DNA of 64,000 nucleotides from Termitomyces sp. T153 (taxonomy: Eukaryota; Basidiomycota; Agaricomycetes; Agaricales; Lyophyllaceae): contig JACKQL020000010.1 of NCBI GenBank assembly GCA_018296165.2, forward strand, positions 1,116,001 through 1,180,000, given 5' to 3'. Below the pieces are notes generated by a model. That model had not been told where the DNA came from. It was given only the letters and a program-made list of their open reading frames with translations, and made no database searches. Position 1 is the stretch's first letter, and every line of letters starts with the position of its first letter. Position numbers and translations under genes: made by a program. Of this stretch, positions 43,791-54,583 are shown piece after piece.

Positions 43791-44407
43791 AGGAAAAGCG
43801 GTCCTAGAGGTGGCTAAAACCTGGATGTGGCTGAAACAGGACTGTGGCTAAGATCTGGGGGTGTGGCTGAGATCTAGAGAGGGACTGTGTAGAATCTGAG
43901 GTTGGATAATGGTGAAGGGAAGGGGGGAATGGAATGGGTCATGACAGTACTCCCCCTTCAAGCATCGAGCCCTCGAGATGTGTGTGTAGTGATTCTGAGA
44001 TTCTGAGGAGTGTGGAAGAGTGTTGGGAAGGGAAGAAGCATGGGGAAAGACCAGGAGGGTGTCCAAAGTGAGTGCCAATCTGTACTTGCAATAACCACTG
44101 TGAAGAAGGTGCAAGAGTCAACTCCACAGATACTGGAGCCATCCTATTACTTCCCAACTAAGGCTGAAGCAAAGGGTGGACAGTGCTGGAGCATGTAAAT
44201 GCATCCAAAATCAACCCCATGGAATACCAGTGCCACCCCAGCAACTCTGAGCCTGATAGAGGTGTGGGGGGAATAGAAATGGGGGAGCCAACTCTATGGG
44301 ATTACTGGTGCCATCCTCAAACTCCCCAATGAAGGCTGAAGTGGAGGAGGGATAGAAATAGAGTGGGTAAGACATACAAGCTGCCATCACAACCTGGGGG
44401 GTGGTGC

Positions 44408-44419
44408 AGCCTTGACATT
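44408..44419 (-). promoter_or_regulatory. TRIM primer-binding site (self-complementary)
   Basis: On the minus strand AATGTCAAGGCT starts at the first base after the 5' LTR. The LTR holds AGCCTTGACATT (minus-strand 44605-44594), about 29 bp downstream of a TATATA box (44639-44634). The two are exact reverse complements. Confidence 0.7.
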
Positions 44420-46290
44420 TGTCAGGACCACAGTCCTGGAGGGGGACTCTTACAGGAGCCAAAACCACCTTGGGGAGGTGATGCCAACAGCAAGTATGTA
44501 AATAGGGAAAGAAACTAAGAAACTAAGAAATGAGAGCGAGTAATGAATGGAGAGAAGATCAGATAACAACAGAACACAAACAAGATATCAGGTAATGTCA
44601 AGGCTGGGGTGTAGCTACAGACTAAGGGACCTTATATAGCTGTAGGACACTGCCAAAAGGAGAAGATGGAAGTGATCTAAGTCATAGCAGGAAGTGATCT
44701 AAGTCATGAGAAAGCGATCTGGAACAAGGGAAGCAATCCTGGAAGTGATCTTGGACAGGTGGAAGTGATCTGGAACAGGTGGAAGTGATCTGGAACCTGT
44801 GGAAGTGATCTGGAACCTGTGGAAAGGATCTGTGCCTGTGGGAATGATCTGGAACAGGAAAAGCGGTCCTAGAGGTGGCTAAAACCTGGATGTGGCTGAA
44901 ACAGGACTGTGGCTAAGATCTGGGGGTGTGGCTGAGATCTAGAGAGGGACTGTGTAGAATCTGAGGTTGGATAATAGTGAAGGGAAGGGGGGAATGGAAT
45001 GGGTCATGACAACAGTGGAGGAGTTTGCAAGGGCGTTGGCATGGGCTTGGGGCCCCCCAATGCTGGAATGGTGCCAAAACAAGGCCCCGGTGAGTCTTTG
45101 AGTTCTCCTTTGTCACGTGTGCTGATCTGTTGTTCTTAGTGTGTTCTCTGTGCATGGCAGGGCGAGGCCTGCATCTTCGATGCACCCTCCATGGGCTCGC
45201 GGCATGACACTTCAGTTTGCCTTCTGTGTCGCACAAGCCACAAGAAGTGCTCAATCTTGTTGGAGTGGCAAGCGGCATGCGTTGCCATGGAGCAGGGGTG
45301 GGACAAGGACTGGGTGTGGAGTCAGCTGGGTGAGGCGCGGAAGACCCGGGTGTTGGGGGAGGGGAGCGCGGGGCAGGTGGGGCCTCTGCAGAGTGGGCAG
45401 AGGGAGGGGGTGCCCTCAGCAGCAGACTGTGGAAAGCAGAGAGCTTCCCCGCTGTTGGGGGCAGGGCCCAGCAAGAGGCTGTGGGGGCACGAGCTGATGG
45501 TGGGCCCTCCAGGGTTTCACATTTACTCTCCTACCCCAGATGTGGCCTTGGGATGGGCATCAAGTTCTCCAGAGCCCCTGCCTTTGATCACAGAGGTCTT
45601 CCTTCGCAAGCAGGTGGAGGTGCTAATGGCAGCATTGACGGCACAGAAAGGGGACCTTTGACGGGCAAGGGAGGATTGGAACACAGCATGGGTGGAGGAG
45701 GCATTGGAGTGGAAACAGAACACCTCAGTGCGAGTGGTGCCAGAGCGAGCACCAGAGGTATGGGGCTTGTGGGAGCATCTGAAGCAGTGGGAGGTGCAGC
45801 CCCTGGAGGAGGCGGAGGAGCAGGAAATGGCGCCAGAGGGTGGTTTGCTGTGGGTGGAGTTGGAGGTAGCGAGGCGGAGGGAGGATTGGCTAGCCAATGA
45901 GGCTGCTTTGGGGTGTGCGGGGATCCTTTGTAGATGCCATTCCCAATTCTCCACCTGTTACTAAATGGGCCGTGTTTGGGGTCAGGTTGGGTGTGGGAGC
46001 ACTGGGTTCTCCTGGACAGTGCCTCTGCAGCGTTTGCGTCAATCCAAGATGGGTTGGTGCAGATGCCCATGAGTCAGCCCCCAGAGTTGCAGCAGGGGAT
46101 GGCGAGGGTGGGGAGGTTGCTGGCGGGGCATTGGCGGTGTAATGCAGTGGCCCCGGGGTCATGGTGGGAAGTGGTGGCAGATGCAGGGGAGGCTTTGCTG
46201 GGGTTGGCAGAGGTCTTGGCAGTGGTGTGGGCCCAGATGGAGATTGATTTGGGAGTAGGGATGGCAGGGGTTCCGGAGGAAGAGTGAGGG

Positions 46291-49200
46291 GGTGGTTGGG
46301 CCCCACTTCTTGTTGTTTTTGAGTTCGCTGCCCTGTTCCGCCTTGTATCATATATTTTTGTACTTTCCAATGCTTCCTTGTTGTTCCTGGGTGTGTGAAG
46401 TGAGACTTTAATTTGTGTGAGAGTGAGGTAAGTGAAACATGCAGGGGTGCTGGTGGGAGTTGAATCCCTAGTGGATCTAGAGGCAGGAGTTAAGCCCACT
46501 AATGCTGTCTGTGTTGGCTAGTCCTGGAGTTGTCAGGGCAGGGCAGAGCGCTGTAGGAAGAGTTCCAAGGCTTGGCAGGGGTGTTGGGAGTCTTCCTGTG
46601 GAGTTACATGGCATTTTTAGGTGGCGTTGCTGGGTTTGGTTCTCAGGGCTTCAGGCTCAGGGTGTAGGGGTTTTCTTCAGTCTGCGGTGGAGATGTGCAT
46701 TGTGCTGGTTCAAGGGGGTGGACCCCCAAGTCTTTGACATGTGTTTGGGGGGTCGGGGCTTCAGTCTTTTGTTGGTGTGGCTGGTGGGGGGGAGGCAGAG
46801 GTCTTCCAGCAGTCCGGCCTTTATGCCAACACAGGTGGTGGGGTGGCAGAGGTCCTTTTTAATGGTGGTGGGGGTGGCAGGGTGAGGCTTGTTCTTGGAG
46901 CATAGTCGGTCAGAGGAGGGAGTTCCTAGTGGCTTAGTGGCAGAGCCCCCAGGGTAGGGTGGTCCCTGTAATAGGTTGGTGGGGGGCTGTTTTCCATGCT
47001 ATCTATGCTGTGGGTTTGGTCAGCATGGAGGCGGGGGTACTCCCTTAGGGTGAGGGTTGCATTTCCTTGGCTGGGGGTGCCTGGAGGTTTACGTTTGGGT
47101 GGGGTTGTGCATGGTGGGGTGTTGTCGAGCTCTGGAGTATTGTATTTGGTGAAGGGCACTCAGGATTGGGCTTTGCTGTGCTCTGAAGTGTTGGTCCTGG
47201 TTGAAGTTGTGCTCTGGAGTATTGCGTCTGTGGGCAGGCGTGCTCCAAAGTGTCAATGACAAGGGGGCGGGTGCAGGGTGATCAGTCCTAACCAGTTCCT
47301 TTGGGTTTGGAGTCAAAGTTTGAGGGTTCTGGGTCATCTATGTGACATTGCTTTCCTGACCAAGGGTAAGTCTAGAGATGGACAGAGGGGTCTTACGTAT
47401 TTCTGACACTCCCTAGAGTTTGGAGGTCTGTTGGGGTCATATTGGTGGATGCTTCTTTGGGCAGGGGCAGCACAGGAGTCAGTTGGGGAATAGCTTGCCC
47501 CAGTGGAGATGCTTCAGGGCTTGTCCCATGGGTTGTTCCTTCTGGGAGTAGGTGGTTCTTTCATCAGGGAAAAAGTTAGCAGTCCCAGAGTCAGCACAAG
47601 GGTTGCTCGGTGGGGGGTTTGTTGGTTGTGTTGGCTTTGGGGGTGGTGTGGGGCAGAGGAAGGGGTCCGAGGCACATTTTGTCGGTCCGCTGTTCCAAGC
47701 GCAAGTACTGGGGGTCCGGGGTTGATGCAGGGGTTGGGATTGGGTCTTAACTTGTTGGTGGGGTTGTGTTGCGAACCGGAGGGGAGGCTCTGGAGTGGGG
47801 GTTTTCCTCTAGGTTCATGTTAGTGTGACAAGTAGGTGTTCAATGGATGTTACCACTGAGCAGTGGGGTTGTTGTGTAGGAGTGGTGGTAGCTCCTAGAG
47901 CCAAGCTTGGTGGGGAGCTGGTCTAGCTGTCTTCCAAGGTTTTGAGTGAGTCTGGCCATCGTCCCTCTGTGCGAAATATTTGCTATGTTGGGGGGAGATG
48001 GTCATTCACGATTGTTGGAGGGGGGCAGGGAAGCTGGCCACAGGGGAGCATTAGTTTGGACTCTCCGAGGGTCACAGCAGGGTTGGGGCAATTCTTCATT
48101 CATGCTCCGGAGTGGTCCAGAGGCTGTTGCGCATTTTGGGGGGGAGCTACTCTGGGGGTCCCAGAGTTTCTTCTCTTCTTGAGGAGCATTTTGCATTGGG
48201 GGAAGGGAGTGGGACAGTGGTGGGGCTGGGACTCCAAGAGTGGGATTGCAGCATGTGACGTCCTTTGCCATTTTTTAGATGTTGATTTGGGGTGGGTAGC
48301 AATGAGGAGAGGCACTACTTGCTTCTTGGAGAAGGCATCAGCAACTTTAGGGTACTCCAGAGAGATTACTTTGCATGGGGTTTGTTTCTGGGTACTCCAT
48401 TGGTGTGGTCCCTGCTTGATAGACATCTTCCAGCATAGGGGTGGGGTTGTATGGATCTGGTGGTTGGTGATTTATGCTTGTGGGATAGGAGCTACAGGGG
48501 CCTCAGTGTTGAGCTGGCATCGTAGGTCCCCTTGGTTGGATGTCGGATTCAAAGTGGGGGCCCCAGAGTTGTGTTGCTAGGGTCTGGAGTGGTCAGAGAG
48601 GCTGATCGGGGCAGCTTCGAGTCAGTGCAGGGTTATTTGGGTGTCAATCCTGGCGGGGAAGTCCTCCATGGATGTTGGAGCATATGCTCTTTGGATCATC
48701 AGGACATTTGAGTGGGTTGATCAATGGTCTCTGGTATGATAGTGGGGTTCATATAGGGCCATCTTTCCTATGGTTTGTTCTGGCAGGGTGACTCCTATGC
48801 TGGGGTTCTCATTGTGGGAGGTGGCATAGTTGGAAGGTGGGGTCCACATCTGATGGTGTGCAGGGAGGGTCAGCATCAAGGGTCTTCAATGTCAGGGGTT
48901 CCGGACCAAATGGGGGGTGTCAAAGTAGTGGGCAGGACTCCAGAGCTGTTCCTTATTGAGAGTCAGGGTGCCATGTTTCTCCTCTTCCTTCCTTGATTGC
49001 CTAGAAGCCTGGGGGTTCCAGGGTTGTTGGGGTTGGGTCAGAGGCATCAGGCTCCTTTCATTTGCTGGGTGGAAGTGATGGCCGAGTCAGCCAGGGGGTC
49101 CTAACTGATCCCGGAAGGGGTTTCTATAATTTGGGGCATAGCATTGGTCTTGGCATCTTGTGTTATTGTGGGTGGGGCTGCTGGGTTGAGCTTGATTCCA

Positions 49201-49399
49201 ATTGACAGTGGGGCTATCCTGGAGGGGGGTGTTTTCTCAGGGAGGGTTGTGGGTGAAAGTTGGATGATCTGTTGTGCAGTGTTGGAGAGGTTGCCAAGCA
49301 GTGGACCAAACTGTTGTTGGGGCCTTGGTGAAGCCTTGGTGATGCTGGGTTTGGTCTTTGTGGGGAAGTGGAGCTGGCAGAGAAGGTATGAGAAGGGTG
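46291..49399. other. G-rich internal region of the LTR-A element
   Basis: About 3.1 kb with a strong purine/pyrimidine strand bias: GGGG and GGTTG-rich on the plus strand, Pro/Ser/His-rich low-complexity frames on the minus strand. Short phrases such as tctggagt and gctctggagtattg recur many times. No frame on either strand shows a known domain. Frames open on opposite strands at the same place only because stops are rare in this composition. Confidence 0.5.
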
Positions 49400-49404
49400 G
49401 TTTG

Positions 49405-50519
49405 TGTCACGACCCATTCGCTGGACCCTGTACATCACCCAACAAACCCCTGTCCCCCCGGAACCTCCCCCAACACTTTGTCGAACTTCCCCAGCACTCT
49501 GCACCTACTCCGGCTAACTCTGACACATTCTCAGCTAACTCCAACTGCCCCCTGGCCAACTCCAATGTCTTCCCCACAGCTGCCAGTGCTTCCCCTGGAC
49601 TTCCTGAGCTCCTGGGACCACTCCCCCGCTGTGCCTGACCCCATTACACGTCATCAACTTGACATCCTGGCTCCCCCAACTTACCCTAGGGTATCACGAC
49701 AACCTTGGAACGGACCACATCACAATTGATCCCATCAACATATCAACATGGCCTGCCCTCTGGTTGTAACCAACACTCATCGACTCCATTGAGCTCCACC
49801 AAGCCCCGCCACCACAGCCGACGTCCCCAGAGCTCTTCAGTAGTCAGTATATAAAACATAGAGTAGCTCCTCGTACTCTAGTCTTGAGATCACCTACCTG
49901 CCTTACCTGATGTGTTTCTGATTGTTCTTCTCGTGTTTTGTGTTCTGTGTCTTGTTTTCCTTATTCTCAGTCTCCTGGTCTTGTCTTATCTCTATTCCGT
50001 TAACATTTTGTTGTTGTTCCGTGTCTCCACCTGAATCTATTCTTGTTCTTGTCTCATCTCTGTCTCATCTTGTTTGATTCTGTCTATTGTGCTCAAGTCC
50101 TCTCAACCATAATGCCCTCACAAACTCTGCAATTATGATTATGAACCTCCAACACTCTTTCACCAACTCCGGACCTCACTACACGCTCAGCTCTGAACCC
50201 TATCAATCCCCGTTGATCCCCCATCAGAACTCCAGCTCTGCTCCCATCATTTGCGTAGCCTCTGCCTCCTCCGCACCTGCAATACTCACACATAGACTTA
50301 CGCCTGAACCCCGCCAAGCCTGTCCCCCTTCCCTGCAACTCATCCTCTACTCCTTCAGACCTTCCTGGACTTACTCGGATCAATTTCCTCTGGCTATCCT
50401 CACAAGTCCCCAGTGTTTGGAACACCTCCAAGTGCCCAGTTGTCAGTGCAGGGAATCACATCTGCCTAGTAAGGACTCGCCCAGTGTAGCTGAGCCCCTG
50501 TGGTCAGCAGAACCTGACA
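49405..50519 (+). mobile_element. solo LTR-A (A4), opposite orientation
   Basis: 1115 bp, TGTCACGACCC to AACCTGACA, flanked by the duplication GTTTG (49400-49404 and 50520-50524). In its transcription sense (plus) a TATATAAA box lies at 49848-49855, and AGTCTTGAGATCA, the presumed RNA start and primer segment, lies at 49880-49892, 32 bp further on. It is inserted in the internal region of the LARD-like element. Confidence 0.9.
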
Positions 50520-50524
50520 GTTTG

Positions 50525-50755
50525 TGAATGTAGGGTTGAGCATGGGTTGGGGAGGGTGTCCATGGAGAGAGCCAATGTATGAGTGTAGCCGGAGTAGAAG
50601 GGGCATTTTGGTGTCAGATCCACAATTCAGTGTGCCTTGGCAAATGGGGTAGGGCTGTATAAGGGTTTCCAGGCACGGGTCAACCATAGACATTGGAATT
50701 GTTTGGCAAATGTGTGTGCAGAGCATGTGCAGACATCACAAACAGGGTAAGGTAG
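50525..50755 (-). pseudogene. Gag-like leader of the LTR-A element
   Basis: Minus strand next to the PBS: MSMVDPCLETLIQPYPICQG and TLNCGSDTKMPLL. The related element at 63903-63480 shows CSVCQGTLNCRSNAKCPLCS, a zinc-finger-like CxxC..C..C..C pattern followed by a Ser/Pro-rich stretch. This suggests a nucleic-acid-binding Gag-type protein. The frame is broken here, and the continuation beyond 50519 is displaced by solo LTR-A4. Confidence 0.5.
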
Positions 50756-50768
50756 AGTCTTGAGATTA
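50756..50768 (-). promoter_or_regulatory. LTR-A element primer-binding site (self-complementary)
   Basis: On the minus strand TAATCTCAAGACT directly follows the 5' LTR end CTGACA. The LTR carries its exact reverse complement AGTCTTGAGATTA (minus-strand 51424-51412), about 27 bp after a TATATA box (51456-51451). Confidence 0.7.
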
Positions 50769-51902
50769 TGTCAGGTTCTGCTGACCATGGGGGCTCAGCT
50801 ACACTGGGCGAGTCCTTACTAGGCAGATGTGATTCCCTGCACTGACAACTGGGCACTCAGAGGTGTTCCAAACATTGGGGACTTGTGAGGATAGTTAGTG
50901 GAGATTGGTCTGAGCAAGTCCAGGGAGGTCCAGAGGAGTAGAGGATGAGTTGCAGGGACAGGGGATGGGCTTGGCAGGGTTCAGGCATAAGTCCGTGTGT
51001 GAGTATTGTGGCTGCAGAGGAGGTGGAGGCTACACAGATGACAGGAGCGGAGCCAGAGTTCTGATGGGGGATCAATGGGGATTGATAGGGTTCAGAGCTG
51101 AGCATGTAGTGAGGTCTGGAGTTGGTGAAAGAGTGTCGGAGGTTTGTAATCGTAACTGTGGAGTTTGTGAGGACATTATGGTTGAGAGGACTTGAGCACA
51201 ATAGGCAGAATCAAACAAGATGAGACGGAGTCAAACAAAATGAGACAGAGATGAGACAAGAACAAGAATAGATTCAGGTGGAGACACGGAACAACAATGA
51301 AATGATAATGGAATAGAGACAAGATAAGACTGGAAGACTGAGAATAAGGAAAACGAGACACAGAACACAAAACATGAGAAGAACAATCAGAAACACATCA
51401 GGTAAGGCAGGTAATCTCAAGACTAGAGTATGAGGAGCTACTCTACGTCTTATATACTGACTACTGAAGAGCTCCAGGAACGTCAGCTGTGGTGGCAGGG
51501 CTTGGTGGAGCTTGACGGAGTGAACAGGTGTCGGTTACAACCAGAGGGCGGGCTGTGTTGATATGTTGATGGGATCAATTGTTGATGCAGTCCATTCCAG
51601 GGTTGTCATGATACTCTAGGGTAAGTCGGGGGAGCTAGGGTGTCGAGTTGATGATGTGTAATGGGGTCAGGCATGGTGGGGGAGTGGTTCCAGGGGCTCA
51701 GGAAGTCCAGGGGAAGCACTGGCAGCTGCGGGGAAGATGTCAGAGTTGGCCAGGAGGCCATCGGAGTTAGCCAAAAATGCGTCGGAGTTAGCCGGAGTAG
51801 GCGCAGAGTGCTGGGGAAGTTTGACAAAGCATTGGGGGGAGGTTCTGGGGGGACAGGGGTTTGTCAGGCGATGTACGGGGGTCCAGGGAATGGGTCATGA
51901 CA
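50769..51902 (-). repeat. LTR-A, 5' LTR of the LARD-like element (A5)
   Basis: 1134 bp, TGTCAGGTTCTG to GGTCATGACA on the plus strand. The partner 3' LTR is the truncated copy at 42505-42824. The flanking base pairs to the right are gttgc, with no partner visible. Confidence 0.85.
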
Positions 51903-52279
51903 GTTGCCAGATTAGAAACTCAAAGCTGCTCTCAACAAGTCTCAGTTGGATTGCCTCATCAAGATTTCTCATTGAGCATCATTGAGCAATTGCATGCAAT
52001 GATGATGGCATTTTCACCTTGGAGAATGCTGCCAATTTGAAAAGGACATGAGATATGGCTACAAAGCATCAAACCTAAGTGAGTAATGATCTTGTTCTGT
52101 GTATTCAGGCTTGGTTTCATCCGATAATTATGATTCATTTGTTTGAGAAAAAGAATTACCAAGTTTTGAAGGAGAGCCACAAGACTTTGAGATACACATG
52201 CAGAAGCCCTGGGACTGGGCCATCAAAAATGTTATTGATGACCCTGTAATTGCACCACATGTTGTTTGAGACACACAGC
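51903..52279. other. unassigned relic next to LTR-A element
   Basis: CpG-poor sequence with a 73-codon minus-strand frame (52180-51959) of no recognised family. It is probably part of the older transposon into which the LTR-A element was inserted. Confidence 0.3.
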
Positions 52280-53080
52280 AGCAATACAGATGGACAGGCA
52301 CTAATTGGGAGTGAATCTACACTGAGCCTGGGACATGTGATGAGGCCTGGGAGGCCCAGGTACATTTTCTACATTCAATGAATCTCACAAACTCAAGTTC
52401 ACAATGTTATCATGGTGTTCCAGTCATGGATACCCCAACAACCTGGGAGGGAACCTTCTACTATTCATTATTTATGCCGATAAAACAAAGCTTTCAGGTT
52501 TCAGCACTGCAAAGGCATATCTGATTGTTGGACAACATACTTTCCTTCCCCACTATATTTGCAATACCAACAGCAGAAGCAGAGGCTGTGTAGTTGGCTG
52601 TTACTGATTGTTTGTTCATTAATATATTTTCATTGCTAGAAACATAGATAGTGAAGTAAAAATTGATTTCCCTTTGATTCAGGTCCATAGTCTCCATCTG
52701 TCATTTTTTAATATTCCAAAAATCCAGGTCTGTCATGTCCCTGATTTGTGGACTCAAAAGGCAAATATCCATGTGCAAGTTGCCTGGCACCACAGGAACA
52801 GGAACAAATGTGAGATTTAGCTGTAGAATTCTTACAGACTCAGTCAAAGACCAAGAAATATTTTATCAAGTACATGGCACTATATGCCACCAGGGCTATT
52901 GAGGAGGCTTTAAAAGAACAGAGCTTCTGCGCAGTCAAAGTATGTACCTCTTTGTTTTCTGGTTAATACACCAAACATTTATTAATTTATAGAATGATAT
53001 GTGGTCCATCACACACGGTGACCTCCATTGTGCCCTATCCTGTGATGTCCTGCATTTTGATGACACTGGGTTATGAGAAG
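52280..53080 (+). pseudogene. Plavaka-like transposase fragment
   Basis: The plus strand reads RWTGTNWE, a stop, IYTEPGTCDEAWEAQ (52280-52360). At 52450-52520 it reads LLLFIIYADKTKLSGFSTAK followed by AYLIV. These two blocks resemble the conserved EP.tgd.w.eiQ and IIYSDkT.Ls.fg.akayPv blocks of basidiomycete Plavaka (CACTA-related) transposases. The continuation (RNIDSEVKIDFPL, GDLHCALSCDVLHFDDTGL at about 53000) is weaker. This is an inference from remembered family motifs. Catalytic residues cannot be judged. Confidence 0.45.
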
Positions 53081-53524
53081 ATCACTTCTTTATCTCTTAT
53101 CACCTCTCGTACACACATTGCTTGAGTCGATGCTTGGTATTCTCTTTCATATTGAACTAGGCTTCAAAGTTGATCTACTCACAATCACCTGCTAGTTTTA
53201 CTATATGACACAATGGAAAGCACTCCATCATTTTGAATCAGCAATGAATATTACTTTCAATGATGGACCGAAGATTTATGATATTTCTAACTGAGGAGGT
53301 AAGTGTACAAACACAAACTATCTATGCACGTGACTACACAGGAGCTTGACCACCTTTGTAAATCGGAGTTTGTTCTGAGTTTGAAACAAAGTCAAACCAT
53401 CAACGCCAGCTTTCGGAACCAAGTCCATAGCGTCGGAATAGGGCTATGACATACTCATTGTCCTTGCACAACTTTGCTGTTGGCGACTGCGGGGTGAAAT
53501 CAACGTCACGTATTGTTCTCGACG
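53081..53524. other. 5' flank of the HUA1-like gene
   Basis: Relic transposon sequence passes into CpG-bearing host sequence at about 53400. The promoter of the gene at 53525 should lie here. No clear TATA box or repeat is seen. Confidence 0.35.
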
Positions 53525-54583
53525 ATGGCAACAACAACAGTCTCGAAGAACAACCCATTTCGCAAGTACGCAGCCTTGCCGCCACCCAACGCAGCGCCGC
53601 CCGATTCTGGCGCACTCGACGAAAACCTCCCGTCCGACGTCCAGCACGGCGAATCGACCGTTCAGAATGATCTCCAGCGCCTGTTTCAGGCCGCACCTCC
53701 GCCTGTGCAATTACATTCACGACCCACACCAAGAATCGGCGTCCAGCCACCGCGCGCGATCGACGACGTGAACACTGGGTCTGCGTATCCGTGGACGTCT
53801 ACGTCGAGTCATGATGTTGGATCGAGGTATGGCGTACGCCAATGCCACTAACAATAATTAACAGCACAAACGCACCGTCTCTGCCGCCACGCCCAGCATC
53901 GACCCCGGCCTCGCCCGTCCCCCCAGTCTCTGATTTCGCACTCGACTTTGACGCTGCCGGCCCGGGGACAGCCGACTCGCAACAGGCGCACGCATCCGCG
54001 CCAACGCCAACGCCACCAACAACGACGCCCACGCCCGGTCGTGTGCTCCTCTGCGATGGCAAAATGCTCGTCTACCCCAAAAATTTCTTCTGCCATCAAT
54101 GTACGCCCCACAATCCTCCTACCTCACACACTCAGCCAATCGCAACCGACAGGCTTAAACACAGGCTACAAACACTCTGACGCCACGCACCCCTGCAAAA
54201 TATGCTGGTCCAAATACTCCAAGCCCTTCTCCGGCCCCCTTGCATATGCATTCTCCCAATTCAAAACGACGTTTCAGCGCCCGCTGCACTGGCCGATGCC
54301 CCAAGCTCCTGCTTCGACCACACCCCCTCGACCACCTCCCCAGCCCCAGCAGCCAAGGATACCCCTCCCAGGGGGCTACGGCTACACATCGGCCCCGACA
54401 ACGTCCCCGTACCGCCTGCCGAATGCTGTCGTGTACAAAGCGGGCGACCCGAGGCTTGGAGGCAGGCCCTCCTGGAACTGTGATGGTAATGGGAGCATTA
54501 GTTTCTTATTTTCCAGGTCGGCGGTGTGTGAGGTTTGTTCGGGCATCGGCAGGGTGTGGAGGTACCAGGGGAGGATATATTGA
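53525..54583 (+). CDS. HUA1-like zinc and proline-rich conserved fungal protein
   Basis: Three exons, 53525-53826, 53865-54100 and 54153-54583, with GT..AG introns of 38 and 52 nt, give 322 residues in one frame. The N-terminal half is Pro/Ala/Thr-rich and probably disordered (ATTTVSKNNPFRKYAALPPP; PPTTTPTPG). The C-terminal half begins with VLLCDGKMLVYPKNFFCHQC, then HPCKICWSKYSKPF (about residue 192), QRPLHWPMPQAPAS, a Pro-rich linker, and a final Cys-rich block GDPRLGGRPSWNCDGNGSIS with CEVCSGIGRVW. The CxxC-GYK-HPC..CW and CxxCxGxG pattern is that of yeast Hua1 and relatives, cytoplasmic proteins linked to actin-patch assembly in genome-scale studies. One expected cysteine (LCW.C) is Ser here (PSWNC). 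The gene is CpG-rich and looks intact between transposon blocks. The role in this organism is unknown. Confidence 0.75.

Larger units (their letters stand above)
43351..45016 (-). mobile_element. TRIM: miniature LTR retroelement of family C
   Basis: Two 591/592-bp LTRs (43356-43946 and 44420-45011) flank only 473 bp of internal sequence. The perfect duplication ACAGT lies at 43351-43355 and 45012-45016. LTRs run TGTCAGGACC to GGTCATGACA on the plus strand and differ at only about five positions, so the insertion is recent. In minus-strand sense the 5' LTR is 44420-45011, the PBS is 44419-44408 and the polypurine tract GAAGGGGGAGTAC is 43959-43947. There is no coding capacity. LTR ends, PBS logic and tract resemble family A, so both may use the same helper element. 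Confidence 0.85.
43039..46290 (+). pseudogene. cysteine-cluster protein gene, split by a TRIM, antisense in the LTR-A element
   Basis: This is a plus-strand coding region I do not recognise by name. A possible start at 43039 gives MSSPSYSAAPPAPLIS and ADVVIVYDSEGEEF. After a likely intron, 43222-43355 reads AKFCSTVPQLAAGDAEGVLP and QAEVTV. The TRIM interrupts here in frame. Beyond it, 45012 continues VEEFARALAWAWGPPMLEW, then a 58-nt intron (about 45091-45148). Next is the cysteine cluster CVLCAWQGEAC (45149) and CLLCRTSHKKCSILLEWQA (45220). An open stretch to 45661 ends in TGA. The Glu-rich, coiled-coil-like REDWNTAWVEEALEWKQ (45662-45900) and the frame ARVGRLLAGHWRCNAVAPGS (to 46287) follow. 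The paired CxxC-x6-C motifs resemble proteins often seen beside transposons in mushroom genomes. CpG is better kept than in the surroundings. Confidence 0.5.
42505..51902 (-). mobile_element. LTR-A retroelement without pol (LARD-like)
   Basis: On the minus strand: 5' LTR 50769-51902, a PBS directly adjacent (50768-50756), about 7.9 kb of internal sequence, a polypurine tract at 42836-42825 (AAGGGGGGGTAA), and a 3' LTR truncated at its far end (42505-42824). The internal part shows no protease, RT, RNase H or integrase motif on either strand. It has strong strand asymmetry (the plus strand is G-rich from 46500 to 49400), a short Gag-like zinc segment next to the PBS, and a plus-strand gene in antisense (43039-46290). 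Inserts are a TRIM of family C (43356-45011) and a solo LTR-A (49405-50519). Such large non-coding LTR elements must be mobilised in trans. Confidence 0.7.

Noticed and set aside
43620..44860. Regular short repeats in LTR-C as a CRISPR-like array
   Set aside because: Units are directly adjacent without spacers, lie inside an LTR, and the genome is eukaryotic.
45588..46351. Long proline-rich minus-strand ORFs (143-160 codons)
   Set aside because: They are shadows of the G-rich plus strand: low complexity, no motif, opposite to the better supported cysteine-cluster frame.
46500..49399. Overlapping plus-strand ORFs up to 212 codons
   Set aside because: Frames consist of Gly/Trp/Val-rich low-complexity sequence expected from G-rich DNA; no family features and no consistent splice pattern.
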